Below, piece by piece: positions 28,970-41,224 of a stretch of DNA of 64,000 nt. Source of the stretch: Arctopsyche grandis. Lineage: Eukaryota > Arthropoda > Insecta > Trichoptera > Hydropsychidae. The first letter of the stretch is position 1; each line of letters starts with the position of its first letter. Where the stretch lies: positions 12,076,079-12,140,078 of the forward strand of contig NC_135356.1 of the NCBI RefSeq assembly GCF_051622035.1, written 5' to 3'. A program made the position numbers and the translations under genes. The notes under the pieces were generated by a model, which did no database searches, was not told where the DNA came from, and saw nothing but the letters and a program-made list of their open reading frames with translations.

Positions 28970-31645
28970 TTTTTATTTTTAAATGCTTTTTATTATTACG
29001 AAATTATGTTCACAATACATCTTATATCTATTTTAATAGCTACTGATCTACTGATCATTTTCTATTTTACAATTTTAATTTAATTTGGTTAGTAATCACA
29101 GTATTATATTATTCTAATGTTAATCTAAAGCATAATAGGAAAAAGAGCTCAAAAACCTATTTACAATCCTTATAAATGTTCATAATACATCTAATACATA
29201 ATATTAATTAAAGACTATCTAAAGTCGATGACCTAAAGCAGATTGTGTTTAGGTAATCTGTGTTTATACCTGAAGGGTATAGACATTTTGTTGTAATCAC
29301 CGAGACTCTTCACAAGTGTGTTAGTATGGTTATTAGTAATTCTTTCATAGAATCTACTGGTTAGTTTGTTAGTAATGTCTGTAACAAACGGAATATTATA
29401 TATAGCATGCAGTTTTTTCAGGTTAGTATATATGGGTGTATTATAAATTATTTTAAGGGATTTATTTTGTATTACTTGGAGCTTGGAAAGGTTAGTATTC
29501 GAGGCGTTATTCCATACAGGTGAAGCATAGGTTAATAATGGTAATATGAGCGCGCGATATAATTTTATTTTATTTAGCGTTGATAAAGAACTATGGCGAT
29601 TAAATATTGGATATATTGAGGATATACCCCGCATCGCCTTGCATTTCGCTGCCTCAATGTGAGGTGCCCATCTCATTCTTTTATCAAACGTTACTCCTAA
29701 ATATTTTATTACTGACTGCCATTTCAGACTTTCTCCAGAGGGGATTTTCAGATCTGAACTTGGCTTATGTTTTCTAACACGTAAGAATATGGCGTCTGTT
29801 TTGGTTTGATTAGTTTGAATTTTCCACTTAGTGAAGTGTTCAGTCATTGTTTTAATTGCAAATTCAAGATTTTTATGAATAGTGTCTGGTTTTTTGCTAC
29901 TTGTGAAGCAAGCTGTATCATCTGCATATAGGGCTATGTGACAGTTTTTTGGAATAGGTATGTCATTTATATATATGGAGAACAAGAGTGGGCCAAGCAA
30001 GCTCCCCTGCGGAACGCCAGCTGCAATTATTTTTGGAGACGATAATTCATTATTTACGCTAACCACTAGCTTTCTACAAGTTAAGTACGATTTGATGATG
30101 AGAATTAGGTAGTTTGGTATTTTGTTAATAAGGAGCTTATGAATGAGTCCATCGTGCCAAACCGTGTCAAAGGCCTTTTCTATGTCGAGACATACCATTC
30201 CGGTACTTCTCTTCATATTAAAGTTCTTCGTCACGTGTTCAGTTAGTCTTGTTAGTTGTTGGGTCGTGGAATGTCCAGTGCGAAATCCAAATTGTTCATT
30301 TATTAATTTCTTATTTACGACTTTAAGTAAACGTGTGTAGATTATTTTTTCCAGAATTTTTGAAAGCGTGCAAAGTAAGCTAATGGGTCGATAATTGGCC
30401 GGGTTTTTTGAGCTTTTATCGGGCTTAAGTATGGGAATTACGTTGGCTGTTTTCCAGTATTCTGGGAAATACCCGGTGAGTAAACATGCGTTGAATATTT
30501 TAGATAGTGAGACTAAAGCTTTAAATGGAAGTTGTTTGATTATGATGTTATCTATTGAATCTCGCCCAGGTGCCTTTTTATTTTTTAAATTACGTATTAT
30601 ATTTTGGATTTCACACGGATGCACCAATTTTATATTTTTAGTACTGTTAGTGGGAGTTTTTGTGATGATTTTAATGGACCGGTTGACTTTATTATGCGTT
30701 GGTATGTGATTGTAATGTTGTGTGAGTGTGTGATGTTTTTGGAAGGATTTTGATAATAGTTCTGCTTTGTCGCAATCACGCGTCACTGAGATTCCTGCAT
30801 CATCTAATGGAGGAATCGAGTTTTTTGTCCTGCGAATCGCTTTAGCTAATTTCCATAGAGAGCCATCAACTGAGCTCAATTTTTCTAATTTTTTAGACCA
30901 AGCTTCATTTTTGATTTCTTTGATTCTAATTTTAATTTGATATGTGAGCTTATTAATTAATGTTTTCAATGCTGGATTTTTTGATGTTTGCCAAATTTTA
31001 CGGAGTTTATTTTTACTTTTAATTAGATTTGCAACAAAGTCAGTTATCTCTAATTTGTGTTCAATGTATTGTGTCTTAGGTATGTGAAGGTGTTTGGATC
31101 GAGTTATTGATTCCTTTAGGTGTATTATGGAGCTGTCATTTTCGGTTTTGTTTGTGAGTGTGGTAGAAGTTAGAATGGTTTGGTCATTTATGTACGACTT
31201 GAACTCTCGCCAGTTAGCTCTCCCGTAATCCCAACTATGCTTGATGATTTCCTCGGGTTTCCCGTCGATTGAGAAGATTATCGGGAGATGATCAGACGAC
31301 AGGGTTTGAAGGGCTTTGTCGATATTTTTGGGCAGTTCTTGACGAGGACAAGATCTAGTGTGGATGGTTGTGAGTTATTTGTGGGATAGTGTGTGTATGT
31401 ATCCGGATGAAGTAAGATTGTATCTGTTAGTTGAATGTATTTAAAAAGAGTTGTGCCTTGTTGGTCAGTGTTTACGCAACTCCATAACGGATGTTTGGCA
31501 TTAAAGTCACCAGCTACCACTACCGAACTACCAATGTTAAATATTTTGTTAAGATCGGATGCCAATAATCGTTTTTGGGGAGGATTGTAAGCGGATGCTA
31601 CCATCCTTGTATGGCAAGAAAATCCACTATTGTTTCTTCTCATCG
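28970..31645 (-). mobile_element. Jockey-like LINE, 5'-truncated
   Basis: The element runs on the minus strand from within the endonuclease domain (about 31645) to a 3' tail ending in an A-rich run near 28970. The 3' tail is the one found alone at 2659-2848. ORF1 and the endonuclease start are missing. Left of the break at 31645 a Tc1-type unit begins (CATCGGCCGTCTTCTTACAA). Confidence 0.9.
29233..31643 (-). pseudogene. LINE ORF2: endonuclease end plus reverse transcriptase
   Basis: From 31643 the frame encodes the APE endonuclease end: VVVAGDFNAKHPLW (catalytic Asp/Asn) and PSTLDLVLV. A one-base loss near 31335 shifts frame; SSDHLPIIFSIDG, the final endonuclease His block, follows in the second frame. 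That frame then stays open for over 650 codons: NKKAPGRDSIDN, NYRPISLLCTLSKILEKI, NEQFGFRTGHSTTQQL, CLDIEKAFDTVWHDGL, AAGVPQGSLLGPLLF, the YADD active site in IALYADDTACF, and IKYLGVTFDKRMRWAPH. It ends PFRYKHRLPKHNLL. Jockey-clade order and spacing. The RT half is intact, and only the frameshift and 5' truncation kill it, so the insertion is fairly young. Confidence 0.92.
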
Positions 31646-31699
31646 GCCGTCTTCTTACAATAATTTAAATCAACTGACAGGCGCGATTTTTAAACCATA

Positions 31700-32120
31700 C
31701 ATCTGAGTCAATAGAGAAAGTTAAAGAAGTTTCCAAACTATTTTTACAACACCTATGGGCTATGTATATGTATAACATGAAAACAACTCTTGCAATATTT
31801 TCCGTAAGTATGATTCCTGGGTTCAGAATCCATTATTCGGGACAGCTAAACCAGTAGGCTTAAGCGCCTTAAAAATCTAATTAATTTAATTAGTGACTGA
31901 TTTGAAACAAAAATACAAAGATCAGCCTTTAAATGATTTCTGGGTGAGTTGAGTTTGTCAGAAGAGTACCCCAATTTTTTAAAACAAGCCATTATTGTTT
32001 TACTTCCGTTTTCTACAACCTATGTATTTATGCGAAGCGCGATTTTCTTATTATGCTGCAACGAAGTCAAAGTGCAGGGACAGGCTCGACAGCATACCAG
32101 ATATTATGTAGAATACAACC
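31700..32120 (+). pseudogene. hAT (ZBED5-like) transposase C-terminal fragment
   Basis: WVQNPLFGTAKPVGLSA, then KYKDQPLNDFWVSL and PNFLKQAIIVLLPFSTTYVF, the FWxxLxxEYPxxxxxAxxxLLPFSTTYxCE block of ZBED5/FAM200-like hAT proteins. It is the same family as 48700-49040 in the opposite orientation, with frameshifts. Confidence 0.75.
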
Positions 32121-32385
32121 TACCAATATTGTGTCTGATATCAAGAAGATATGCAATTCAAGGACTTACATATATCATCAAAGTCATTAAGTGCTTTATT
32201 TATTCATATTTTTATGTTTAGAGGTATTTTTCTAATAGTTTTGATATATCTTCCACATATTAAAAATACTAATATCTATTTTTAATTTATCATAGGGCTC
32301 TACATTATCGTTCCAGGGCCTGGGATTCTTCTATATATCTACCTAGATATTTACATATGTTCATACATAATCGAAATATGATGAC

Positions 32386-32487
32386 TACAAGTAGGATAGT
32401 CACAGTGCTATTCATTGTTCGGCAAGCCTTAAACAATGCATTTACAACCTTTGAACAATACACGGCCCCCTCAGGCTCCGGTGACTA
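32386..32487. mobile_element. hAT-type MITE, 102 bp, inverted relative to 14659
   Basis: Flanked by ATGATGAC (32378-32385 and 32488-32495). It starts TACAAGTAGGATAGTCACAG and ends CTCCGGTGACTA, the reverse of 14659-14760 with few changes. Confidence 0.9.
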
Positions 32488-33071
32488 ATGATGACTGTTA
32501 CGTTCGTCCCTGGTCTAGCCTACTCGTGGTATTTTGCGACAGTGTCTTTTTTCAGTCATGGCGGCAGTTTCTTGTGTTTGATTATACGTCACACTTCCCA
32601 AAATATGTTTATACCATTTTTTAGATCCTGAGACAATATACATTGTCGCCAGAATCCTGGTGCTTAGCCAAACCTTAGCAAAAATCCGGGTTTTCAAAAC
32701 CCGACGTATCCGGGTCCACAATTTTGAAAACCCGGTGGATTCGGGTCCCAAATTAAAATCAAAAATTTCCAAATTTTGAATTCTTGTTTCATTATACGAT
32801 TCTGGAAAAAAATTATAGAAGGAGGTAAAAAACATATAATAAAGAAATACAAATATAATACAGTATATCAGTATATAAAAATAATATATGGGTGAAATTC
32901 TAAATTTAGCGAAATTTCAGTACGCCGTATTGTTTACGTCTGCATTCCACTATTCGTAGATTTCTCTGAAGCTAATGCTGGGGAGGGAGATTATTATCGT
33001 TTCTGAGAGATTATTATCTTTTATTACCCTTTCGTGAAAATTGTAGTCACATTTCGAGGATAATTTTTATT
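32488..33071. other. CCGGGT-rich short repeats, no gene
   Basis: 32688-32750 has alternating AAAATCCGGGTTTTCAAAAC, ACCCGACGTATCCGGGTCC and AACCCGGTGGATTCGGGTCC units. No coding signal is seen. Confidence 0.5.
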
Positions 33072-34140
33072 AGTTAAGTCTCTTTTTAAGGTTCTCCATG
33101 TTAGAAAACCGGTGTTTCTAGCTGTCCTTCGCCAACAAGGAATTATCCTATGTGTTCTTTGGCAATTTCTCGGTTGACGTCTCCTCTCTTTTCGTTCGTT
33201 TACTATATTCTAAATGATAATTGGTGATTAATTTTAATAAACGTTTATATTTTTCCACATTGCCTGACGAGGGTATACACATTTGAAGTACCGCCATCCC
33301 AAAGATCTGCTTCTACAGCGTGGGCAGAGTTCTGCTGTTAAATTTATGGCGAATGAAAAGAGCTTCAATAACTTTTTAAATATAATTTCTGAGCGTTTCG
33401 CTAGTGCATCCGGAGCCGGGTTTTAAGTCATTACCCGGCCGGGTCGAGCCGAGTCCAGAAATCCTAGCAGTTATCTCTCAGGTCTGTCAGCGCCCAATAA
33501 CTGGAGATTCGCAAATCAATTTTTGTGTTTGGTAATATTTCACATTTTCCAAAATACTAAAACTTGTATCAACGATTTATTTTTAACAAGTTATATTCGT
33601 TGATAGAGTCGTCGATATTTGAAATTGATGTTTTTGTGCCACGAATTGCATTCAGGAGTCGGATTTCTTTCATTGCCGAATAGGTGAATGATTTCGTGCA
33701 TTGACTCTTCTGAGAGATTATTATCTTTTATTACCCTATTGTGTAATTTTTGTCACATTTCGAGGATAATTTTTATTAGTTAAGTCTCTTTTTAAGGTTC
33801 TCCATGTTAGAAAACCGGTGTTTCTAGCTGTCCTTCGCCAACGAGGAATTCTCCTATGTGTTCTTTAGCAATTTCTCGGTTGACGTCTCCTCTCTTTTCG
33901 TTCGTTTTTTATATTCTAATTGATAATTTGGTGATTATTTTTGATAATCGTATATATTTTTCCACATTGCCTGACGATGGTATACACATTTGAAGTACCG
34001 CCATCCCAAAGGTGCTATGTTTTCATTTCTTTCTTAGTCTGAGGCTCTTAGGCAGAGTTCTGCTGTTAAATTTGTGGCGAATGTATGGAAAGACATGCCA
34101 TCTTTCTCATTTTATTGTCATAAGACATCCTTCTTATGAT
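33072..34140. repeat. Two copies of a ~300-bp dispersed repeat
   Basis: 33072-33410 and 33785-34120 both run TTAAGGTTCTCCATGTTAGA, CCGGTGTTTCTAGCTGTCCT, CTCGGTTGACGTCTCCTCTC, GTATACACATTTGAAGTACC. Other copies are at 21935-22200, 26845-27000 (partial), 36185-36470 and 38637-38765 (partial). Between them, 33413-33465 holds the CCGGGT repeat related to 8198-8248, and 33713-33780 repeats 33003-33071. Confidence 0.8.
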
Positions 34141-34482
34141 ACACTGAGAAAAAATCACATTTTCATGTTTCGTTGCATTTTTTTTACTAACCTCTTCTTA
34201 CGATTACGATCGTTGTCATACTTTGCCGTTTTGATCATTTTTCAGATTAGTGATTGTATTAAAAAACTTCTATATACTCTTTGAACACAATTTTATTGGC
34301 AATATAATATACATAAACAAATATTTTGTTGATCCGCATTTATTTTGTAAAACGGCGGCGATATGGCGCGGCATACTTTATATACAAGAAACAATGCATT
34401 GTTTTATTTCAACATCACCATGTCACACTTCCATTTAATTTTTTATAAGGGACTCTTTATCTGGACTGAGTAAATGACTTAT
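34141..34482. other. No gene recognised
   Basis: AT-rich join between the dispersed repeat and the Tc1 unit. Short frames only. Confidence 0.4.
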
Positions 34483-35020
34483 TTAAACTTTTAAAAGCTT
34501 CCAGACATTTTCGATAGGCTTTAGGTCTGGTGATTTGCCTGGCCGAGGAAGTAACCGGATATTATGGAAGGCCAGGAAGTTTTTTACTTTCTTGTTTGTG
34601 TACCAAGGTGCATTATTTTGCATAAAATGGTATGCTGCACCTGCAGTCGTAATGTCTACTATTGAAGGCAAAAACACATTTTGCAGAGCAATCAGGTACT
34701 GATCCTGATGCATAGTCCCTTTGACAAAAAAGGGGACCTGGGTCAGCTGAGCTTATGGATGCCCAAATCGTAATTTTTATTAGTTATTTTTACGATACAA
34801 TCGTCTTAGAATGCTTCTTTGGCCCTTCTGCGAACAAATTCTCTCATTTGTGGAGAAATTACAACGCCTGATTCATCCGACAAATGAATTCTCGCTGTTT
34901 TCATACATTGATGGCAAGAACATGTTCTTTTCATATTGGGATAATCCACTACTGTGCCTTAGATCTTCTCATCGGCCATCTTCTAACAATAGTTTAAATC
35001 AACTGACAGACGCGATTTTT
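34483..35020 (-). pseudogene. Tc1-type transposase, best-preserved fragment
   Basis: The minus strand encodes GPLFFVKGTMHQDQYLIALQ, then FMQNNAPWYTNKKVKNFLAF and LPRPGKSPDLKPIENVWKLL: the second and third catalytic blocks of Tc1-type DDE transposases. The second acidic residue (usually Asp in QDNAP) is Asn, and the final Glu (PIEN) is kept. Upstream, after a frameshift and stop, KTARIHLSDESGVVISPQMR can be followed to 34970. The first catalytic Asp region is lost. Confidence 0.82.
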
Positions 35021-35071
35021 AAAATATGTACTTCTGAGTGAATAAATCTAGATGCATTATTTTAGATGTAT

Positions 35072-35206
35072 TGGCCCAACCTCTTTTTTTTTCTTTTTTT
35101 CTCTGGTAACGCTAAAATCGAAGTGGTGTCGAAATCGAACCACTGGGACACTAGGGAAAAATATTGAAATTGTGGTCATTCCACGGCACCACTGGGACAC
35201 AAAGGG
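35072..35206. mobile_element. piggyBac-like MITE, copy 3, left end lost
   Basis: The TTAACCCTTTG start is deleted along with its flank (sequence jumps from TTTTAGATGTA to TTGGCCCAACC). The right end and TTAA (35207-35210) are intact. Confidence 0.82.
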
Positions 35207-35439
35207 TTAAGCAAATGTCACATTCGTATGGTTTTTATCCAATGTGATTTGTTTTGTTTATCGTGAGGTCCTATTGTTGAGCAAACGACTTTAAACAAGT
35301 TTCACATTTATTTGATTTTTCCCTTTTGACAGTCCCTTTGACAAAAAAGGGGCGAATGTATGGAAAGACATTCCATCCTTCTTATGATATTGTAAAATTT
35401 ATTGAGGACATGAAATTACATAATTTTTAAATTTTTAAA

Positions 35440-35640
35440 CGCCAGACCATAATTTTTTTGAAGTAACCCGACATATGGAAGGCCTGGTAGTTTTGTACTT
35501 TTTTTAACGAATACCTCAGTGTATTATTTTGCATAAAATATTATGCAGTACCTGCAGTAATAATGTCTGATATTGAGGGCAAAAAAACATTTTGCAGAGC
35601 AATAAGGTACTGATCCTGACGAATAGTCCCTTTGACAAAA
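35440..35640 (-). pseudogene. Tc1-type transposase fragment 3
   Basis: Copy B counterpart of 21186-21400. Confidence 0.6.
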
Positions 35641-37239
35641 AAGGAGGGGGGGGGGGGGTGACACCACTGCCGATGAGTGTTACAGCCGTCTATGTTCTCT
35701 GAATAGGACAACACATTTGATGGATAGGAGAATCACGCGGTCTATTTTTCCTCTCTTTTCGGTCAATGACGTTCTGTCTTAACTGGCATCTTCAGACGAT
35801 CTCTTCTGATATAAATATTGCATCTATTCAATTATAATAGAAGCCTGTGTGCACATAATTGTGCACTCGGAAAATTATCATATTTCCGATCAACGGAATT
35901 AATAATTTATTATAATTAAAAAATTATATAATTTTTTTGAAAAAAAAAACTCATCCGATCGCAATCATAATCACAATCTGTTAAAATGTATGCGGGATGC
36001 TTTGGATAATGTAGTACATACATGACGGTTTTTTTTTCGCTCCATTTTTTAGTTTTTTAAAACCAGTCTGATCAGATAGATCCTTATTTTGATTATATAT
36101 GTATGTATGTTTATTCATTTTTTGAATATAATGTGGGTTTCGTGGGAACCGGGTAGTTCCTCCCCCACGAGTCAGGACCTCTCTTTTTAAGGTTCTACAT
36201 GTTAGAAAACCGGTGTTTCTAGCTGTCCTTCGCCAACAATAAATGATCCAATATGTTCTTTAGCAATTTCTCGGTTGACGTCTCCTCTCTTTTCGTTCGT
36301 TTTTAATATTCTTATTGATAGTTGGTGATTATTTTTAGTAATCGTTTATATTTTCACATTGCTTGACTATGGTATACACATTTGAAGTACCGCCATCCCA
36401 AAGGTGCTATGTTTTCATTTCTTTCTTAGTCTGAGGCTCTTAGGCAGAGTTCTGCTGTTAAATTTGTGGCGAATGTATGGAAAGACATGCCATCTTTCTC
36501 ATTTTATTGTCATAAGACATCCTTCTTATGATATTGTAGAATTTATTGAGGACACGTGATGTAATTTCAATACACACACCTTTTTGTCCTTTTGTAATTT
36601 TGATGAACGCTGTTCTAGTTATGTGCAGACGTTTTCGATTGCTTCCAATCCCGGAAGGTTACTTCAGCACCGGGATTGCGGTGCTGGGAATTTCCGATCC
36701 CGGGATCCCGGTGCTAGCACCGGGATTTGAAATGTATAAGAAAAAAAAGTTCAATTGCATGTTTTCATATCTCATAAACGTTCAATTGCATTTTGCAAAC
36801 TCTCCCGATGTTTCACGCAAAATATACACCCATGTTGGCGTACTAATTTTGGGAGTTTGGCTACATTATTTAAATTTTCGGTTCGCATCCATAAATTTCT
36901 AAGATTAAATAAAACACATCCGAAAATGTAATAAAATAAAGTAAAAAACATCGCTTCATTGATTCGTTTTTTACATATAATCTATGTATTTGAGGAATAT
37001 AAGAAGGATATAAAACAAAATTCGATAATCGAACATGTATGTATGTACTTACTCGTTCACACATACCGGCAATGAGCATTTTCAATACAAATTGAACACA
37101 AATGTAGGACAACTTACACAAGACAAAAGATCTGTCCATGGCACGAAGTAGCTCAGCTGTCGTCAGATCTCTTCGGTCGCCGACTATTTCTATTTCTTCG
37201 TTGCTCTGCTCATCTCCGATTCCACTTGACTGACACCAA

Positions 37240-37555
37240 TGTTGCGTGGACGTGAGGTGGGGGCTTCCAGAATCGGAGAGAAAGACGCAGGAAGTTGTAG
37301 TAGCGGTTTATTGGTCTGCTCTCGTTGGCGCTCCAGGTCGGAATGCTTTCCGGACCGAGAGCGCCCCATATTTATACCCGTTGGGCACAATACACATACA
37401 TGTAAACTATTGGTCGATGAGTGGGGCGATCCCATTGGCCGTTACATACGGCTTATTCATTAGGCGAGGACATTTTGGCGCGAGCGAGAGATCAGGTGAT
37501 CAGCGCTCGTAAGGCATTGGTCCACGAGCACCACCCACCTAATCTCTACGTTACA
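37240..37555 (-). mobile_element. Gypsy-like LTR, copy B
   Basis: Same LTR in the same context as 24000-24315, with a few substitutions. Only about 110 bp of internal sequence remains (37130-37239). Confidence 0.82.
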
Positions 37556-38594
37556 TTATCAATAATAATTTCAGGTTCGTTGTCAAAGTCATATAAAGAG
37601 TTATTACTTGGGAATTGATTATTGTCGATTCATTCATTTTCAGAATCAGTAGGAAAAAATTTGCCGCTTATCAGATCGTTTTCATACTTTGACACATTAC
37701 TCATTTTGGTCATCAATTTAAGTAAATGGATCCTCCGCCATTACGATAGAGATAAAATATCGTTTAAGACGCGTTTGAAGTTTGCAAATTTGAAATCTTG
37801 GTGACGTCTATGTAGTCTGTAGTTTTATACATAGATGGCGGTAGTAAGATAAAATTATTGGTATTTTTATTCAAAATAATAATTTTGATTATATTCAAAT
37901 TTTTTATTATAATGTGGGTTTCGAGGGAACCAGGTAGTTCCTCCTCCACCAGTCATGACTGAATGACTGGAAGTCCTCCTATTTTTTGAGCTTCTGGTTT
38001 TACTTCGCCGTCGGTCCCGATTACCGTGGCGTTGTTCTTTATCGAATATGACATTGGCGCCCGCTTCTGTGAGTCAGGACCGAATGACTGAGTGACAGCT
38101 CCAATGTCTCTTTGGGGTCACCTCATCACTCCCCACCTTTCGTCTTGGTGACACATGATCGCGGCTTTAAGTTGCCCGTGGAACCTCTACCATCCCATTT
38201 GCTCCAGTCAACCTATTTAATTTTTTTAATAGTGTTCTCCAATTGTCGTCCTTGGTCGGTTAGTTTTGTCGGCTAACAGTTAATTTTGCTAGTGCATAAC
38301 GGTAAAAATAACACTTTTTTCTACATGTTTCGCCCGATGTTTACTAGTCCGCCTTATGTATTGTTTTTTGTAATTTGTACCGAGAAACGATTTTCGAATG
38401 CAAACCCATACAACAAAGTTGTGACGTGTTCGGTGCAATAAATTTTGTTTACGACATACAATTCTTTTAGTTACTATTACTAGTAAGCAAATAGTTGAAA
38501 AAACAACAATTTTGGGGTTGAGGAAAATTTTTTTGAATCAATAAGGATTTACATATATTTAATATACATATAATATAAAATAATAATATTTAAT

Positions 38595-38970
38595 ATATAA
38601 TATACAAGAAATAATTAAAATAAAGTACTTACCGTTGCCTGACGATGGTATACACATTTGAAGTACCGCCATCCCAAAGGTCTGCTTCTACAGCGTGGGC
38701 AGAGTTCTGCTGTTAAATTTATGGCGAATGCAAAGAGCTTCAATAACTTTTTTAATATAATTTCTAAATGTCGGTGTGACTGCAATATTAAAGCATGTGC
38801 TACGCGAATGTACTTCTGACAAATTGTTTACCGTAAGTTTGTTTTGTGACAATCTGCCCAGTACGCGGCTTTTTTTCCATTGACAGATTTTGCAATACTT
38901 TTATTATCTATCTACCGCCACCCACATAATCTCAACGTTAAAGTACTCTTTATTTTAAATTTTAAAAGCT
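38595..38970. repeat. Partial dispersed repeat, no gene
   Basis: 38637-38765 has the GACGATGGTATACACATTTG repeat; the remainder to the Tc1 unit is unassigned. Confidence 0.6.
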
Positions 38971-39500
38971 TCAGACATTTTCGATAGGCTTTAGGTCTGG
39001 TGATTTGCCTGGCCAAGGAAGTAACCGGATATTATGGAAGGCCAGGAAGTTTTTTACTTTCTTGTTTGTGTACCATGGTGCATTATTTTGCATAAAATGG
39101 TTTGCTATACCTGCAGTCATAATGTCTACTATTGAAGGTAAAAAAACATTTTGCAGAGCAATCAGGTACTGATCCTGATGCATAGTCCCTTTGACAAAAA
39201 AGGGGACCTGGGTCAACTGAGCTTATGGTCCATATGTTATGGATGCCCAAATCGTAATTTTTGTTATTTTTACGATACAATCGTCTTAGAATGCTTCTTT
39301 GGCCCTTCTGCGAACAAATTCTCTAATTTGTGGAGAAATTACAACGCCTGATTCATCCGACAAATGAATTCTCGCTGTTTTCATACTCTGATGGCAAGAA
39401 CTTGTGCTTTTCATATTGGGATAATCCACTACTGTGCCTTGGATCTTCTCATCGGCCATCTTTTAACAATATTTTAAATCAACTGACAGACGCGATTTTA
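38971..39500 (-). pseudogene. Tc1-type transposase fragment 4
   Basis: TQVPFFVKGTMHQDQYLIAL, then FMQNNAPWYTNKKVKNFLAF and LPWPGKSPDLKPIENV. It closely matches 34483-35020, with the same Asn at the second catalytic position and one small insertion near 39227. Confidence 0.8.
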
Positions 39501-39586
39501 AAAATATGTCAAAGCTAGATGCATTATTTTATATGTATTACTTTTTTGTGTTTCCGAAGGTTTGAATTTTTATTAAACGACTTTAA

Positions 39587-39725
39587 CCCTTTGTGGCCCA
39601 ACCTCTTTTTGCTTTTTTTCTCTGGTAACGCTAAAATCGAAGTGGTGTCGAAATCGAACCACTGGGACACTAGGGAAAAATATTGAAATTGTGGTCATTC
39701 CACGGCACCACTGGGACACAAAGGG
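39587..39725. mobile_element. piggyBac-like MITE, copy 4
   Basis: Full 139-bp element with TTAA at 39583-39586 and 39726-39729, again in the Tc1 unit at the same position as copies 1 and 2. Confidence 0.88.
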
Positions 39726-39961
39726 TTAAGCAAATGTCACATTCGTATGGTTTTTATCCAATGTGATTTGTTTTGTTTATCGTGAGGTCCTATTGTTGAT
39801 CAAACGACTTTTAACAAGTTTCACATTTATTCGATTTTTCCATTTTGACAGTCCCTTTGACAAAAAAGGGGCGAATGTATGGAAAGACATTCCATCCTTC
39901 TTATGATATTGAAAAAATTATTGAGGACATGAAATTACATAATTTTTGCGCCACGCATTGC

Positions 39962-40786
39962 TGCTCACAACCTCGTCGACAGATTTCGTGCTTCCCCTCG
40001 GGCCTTCTCGTAAAATTGATATACGGACATCCGAATGCCGTAGCGTGTTGTGAGTTTCTCAATTAGTAGCTGGTAGTCGTCCTGCGTATCCTGTGGAAGC
40101 CGGCAGACGAAGTTCATGGCCGCGCCACTCATTGCTGCACACAACCTCGTCGACAGATTTCGTGCTCCCTCAAGTCGAGCTGTGAATCGGAATCTCGCCA
40201 GAAATTCCTCCGAGGAACCTGACCCATCGTATGTCGGGATTATTATTCTCGTCCAGGCCCCCGTTGCGTGGCATCTGATTGCTGCTTTCAGTGCTAGAAG
40301 CCATCGTTCCACTAGTCCATTTACCTGTGGGTGGTACGTCGTTGTCCTGTTGTGCTTCGTACCCAGCAGCTGGCTCAAGGCATTGAAAAGCTCACATTCG
40401 AACTGTCTCCTTTGATCAGTCGTAATCGTTTCTGGGCTTCCAAAACGGGCCAGCCCTACAACGAATGTTTTGCCTCTGTTTCCGCTTTTATGTCCGGGAT
40501 TGGGATGGCTTCCGACCATCGTGTGTAGCGGTCCACACATGTCAAGATGTATGTGTGTCCATTGGATGGTGGTAATGGTCCCACTATGTCCACATGAGCA
40601 TGAGCGAACCTTGATGTTGGCGTGGTGAAAATTCCTATCGGTGTCTGTGTATGACTCGTGGTTTTTGCTCTCTGGCAACTCGTACAGGTCCGTGTCTTGA
40701 TCTTGACCTCGATCCATTTTACGATGTGTAGGTAAGAAGGAGACTTTGACGCCTGTCTCGCTCTCCTCCTTTTTTTCGTTCAGCAC
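39962..40786 (-). pseudogene. Gypsy-like integrase joined to gag, scrambled
   Basis: From 40735 one frame gives CTSCQRAKTTSHTQTPIG, then AHVDIVGPLPPSNGHTYILT and VDRYTRWSEAIPI, the integrase core with its first Asp. A frameshift near 40475 leads to FGSPETITTDQRRQFECELF (second Asp; DQGRQF is usual) and TYHPQVNGLVERWLLALKAA (catalytic Glu). Right after this, at about 40255, the frame passes into gag: IIPTYDGSGSSEEFLARFRF, then YQLLIEKLTTRYG. Gag normally lies upstream of pol, so the order shows a deletion or template switch between two element copies. The last gag words (ARGEARNLSTRL) occur twice. Confidence 0.82.
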
Positions 40787-41224
40787 TTAATACCGGTTTC
40801 TGGGGAGCTGTTGATATAGTTCTAAGTTAGAACAAAAATCTCTGCACCGGTGTCGACAACCATTTGACAACCGATCAACGGAATTGATAATTTATTAATA
40901 ATTAAAATATTTAATTTTTTTGTATTAAAAATTCATCCGATCGCAATCATAATCATAATCTGTTAAGATGTATGCGGGATGCTTTGGATGTTTGAGACCG
41001 AAAGCAGATTGAGTCTTAAATAAAAACTAAGGAATGATTGGTTGTTTTATGATATCCTCAGACAGCAACCTCCTGACGTCAATCCTCAGGAATTTTCTCC
41101 TCCGGTTCCCAAGTGTTCTATCTCTAGATACTGTTTACTTTATCTACACACAGTATGTAGTAACAACAATATTCTGAAACAACTGGTTTCATGACTTTTT
41201 CGTTGAAATTTCGAAAACTCCGAT

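Larger units (their letters stand above)
35211..38594. repeat. 4.3-kb repeated segment, copy B
   Basis: Copy of 21019-25354 with the 930-bp deletion joining ACACAAGACAAAAG directly to ATCTGTCCATGGCACG near 37127. After 38594 the sequence diverges into a different repeat. Confidence 0.9.
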
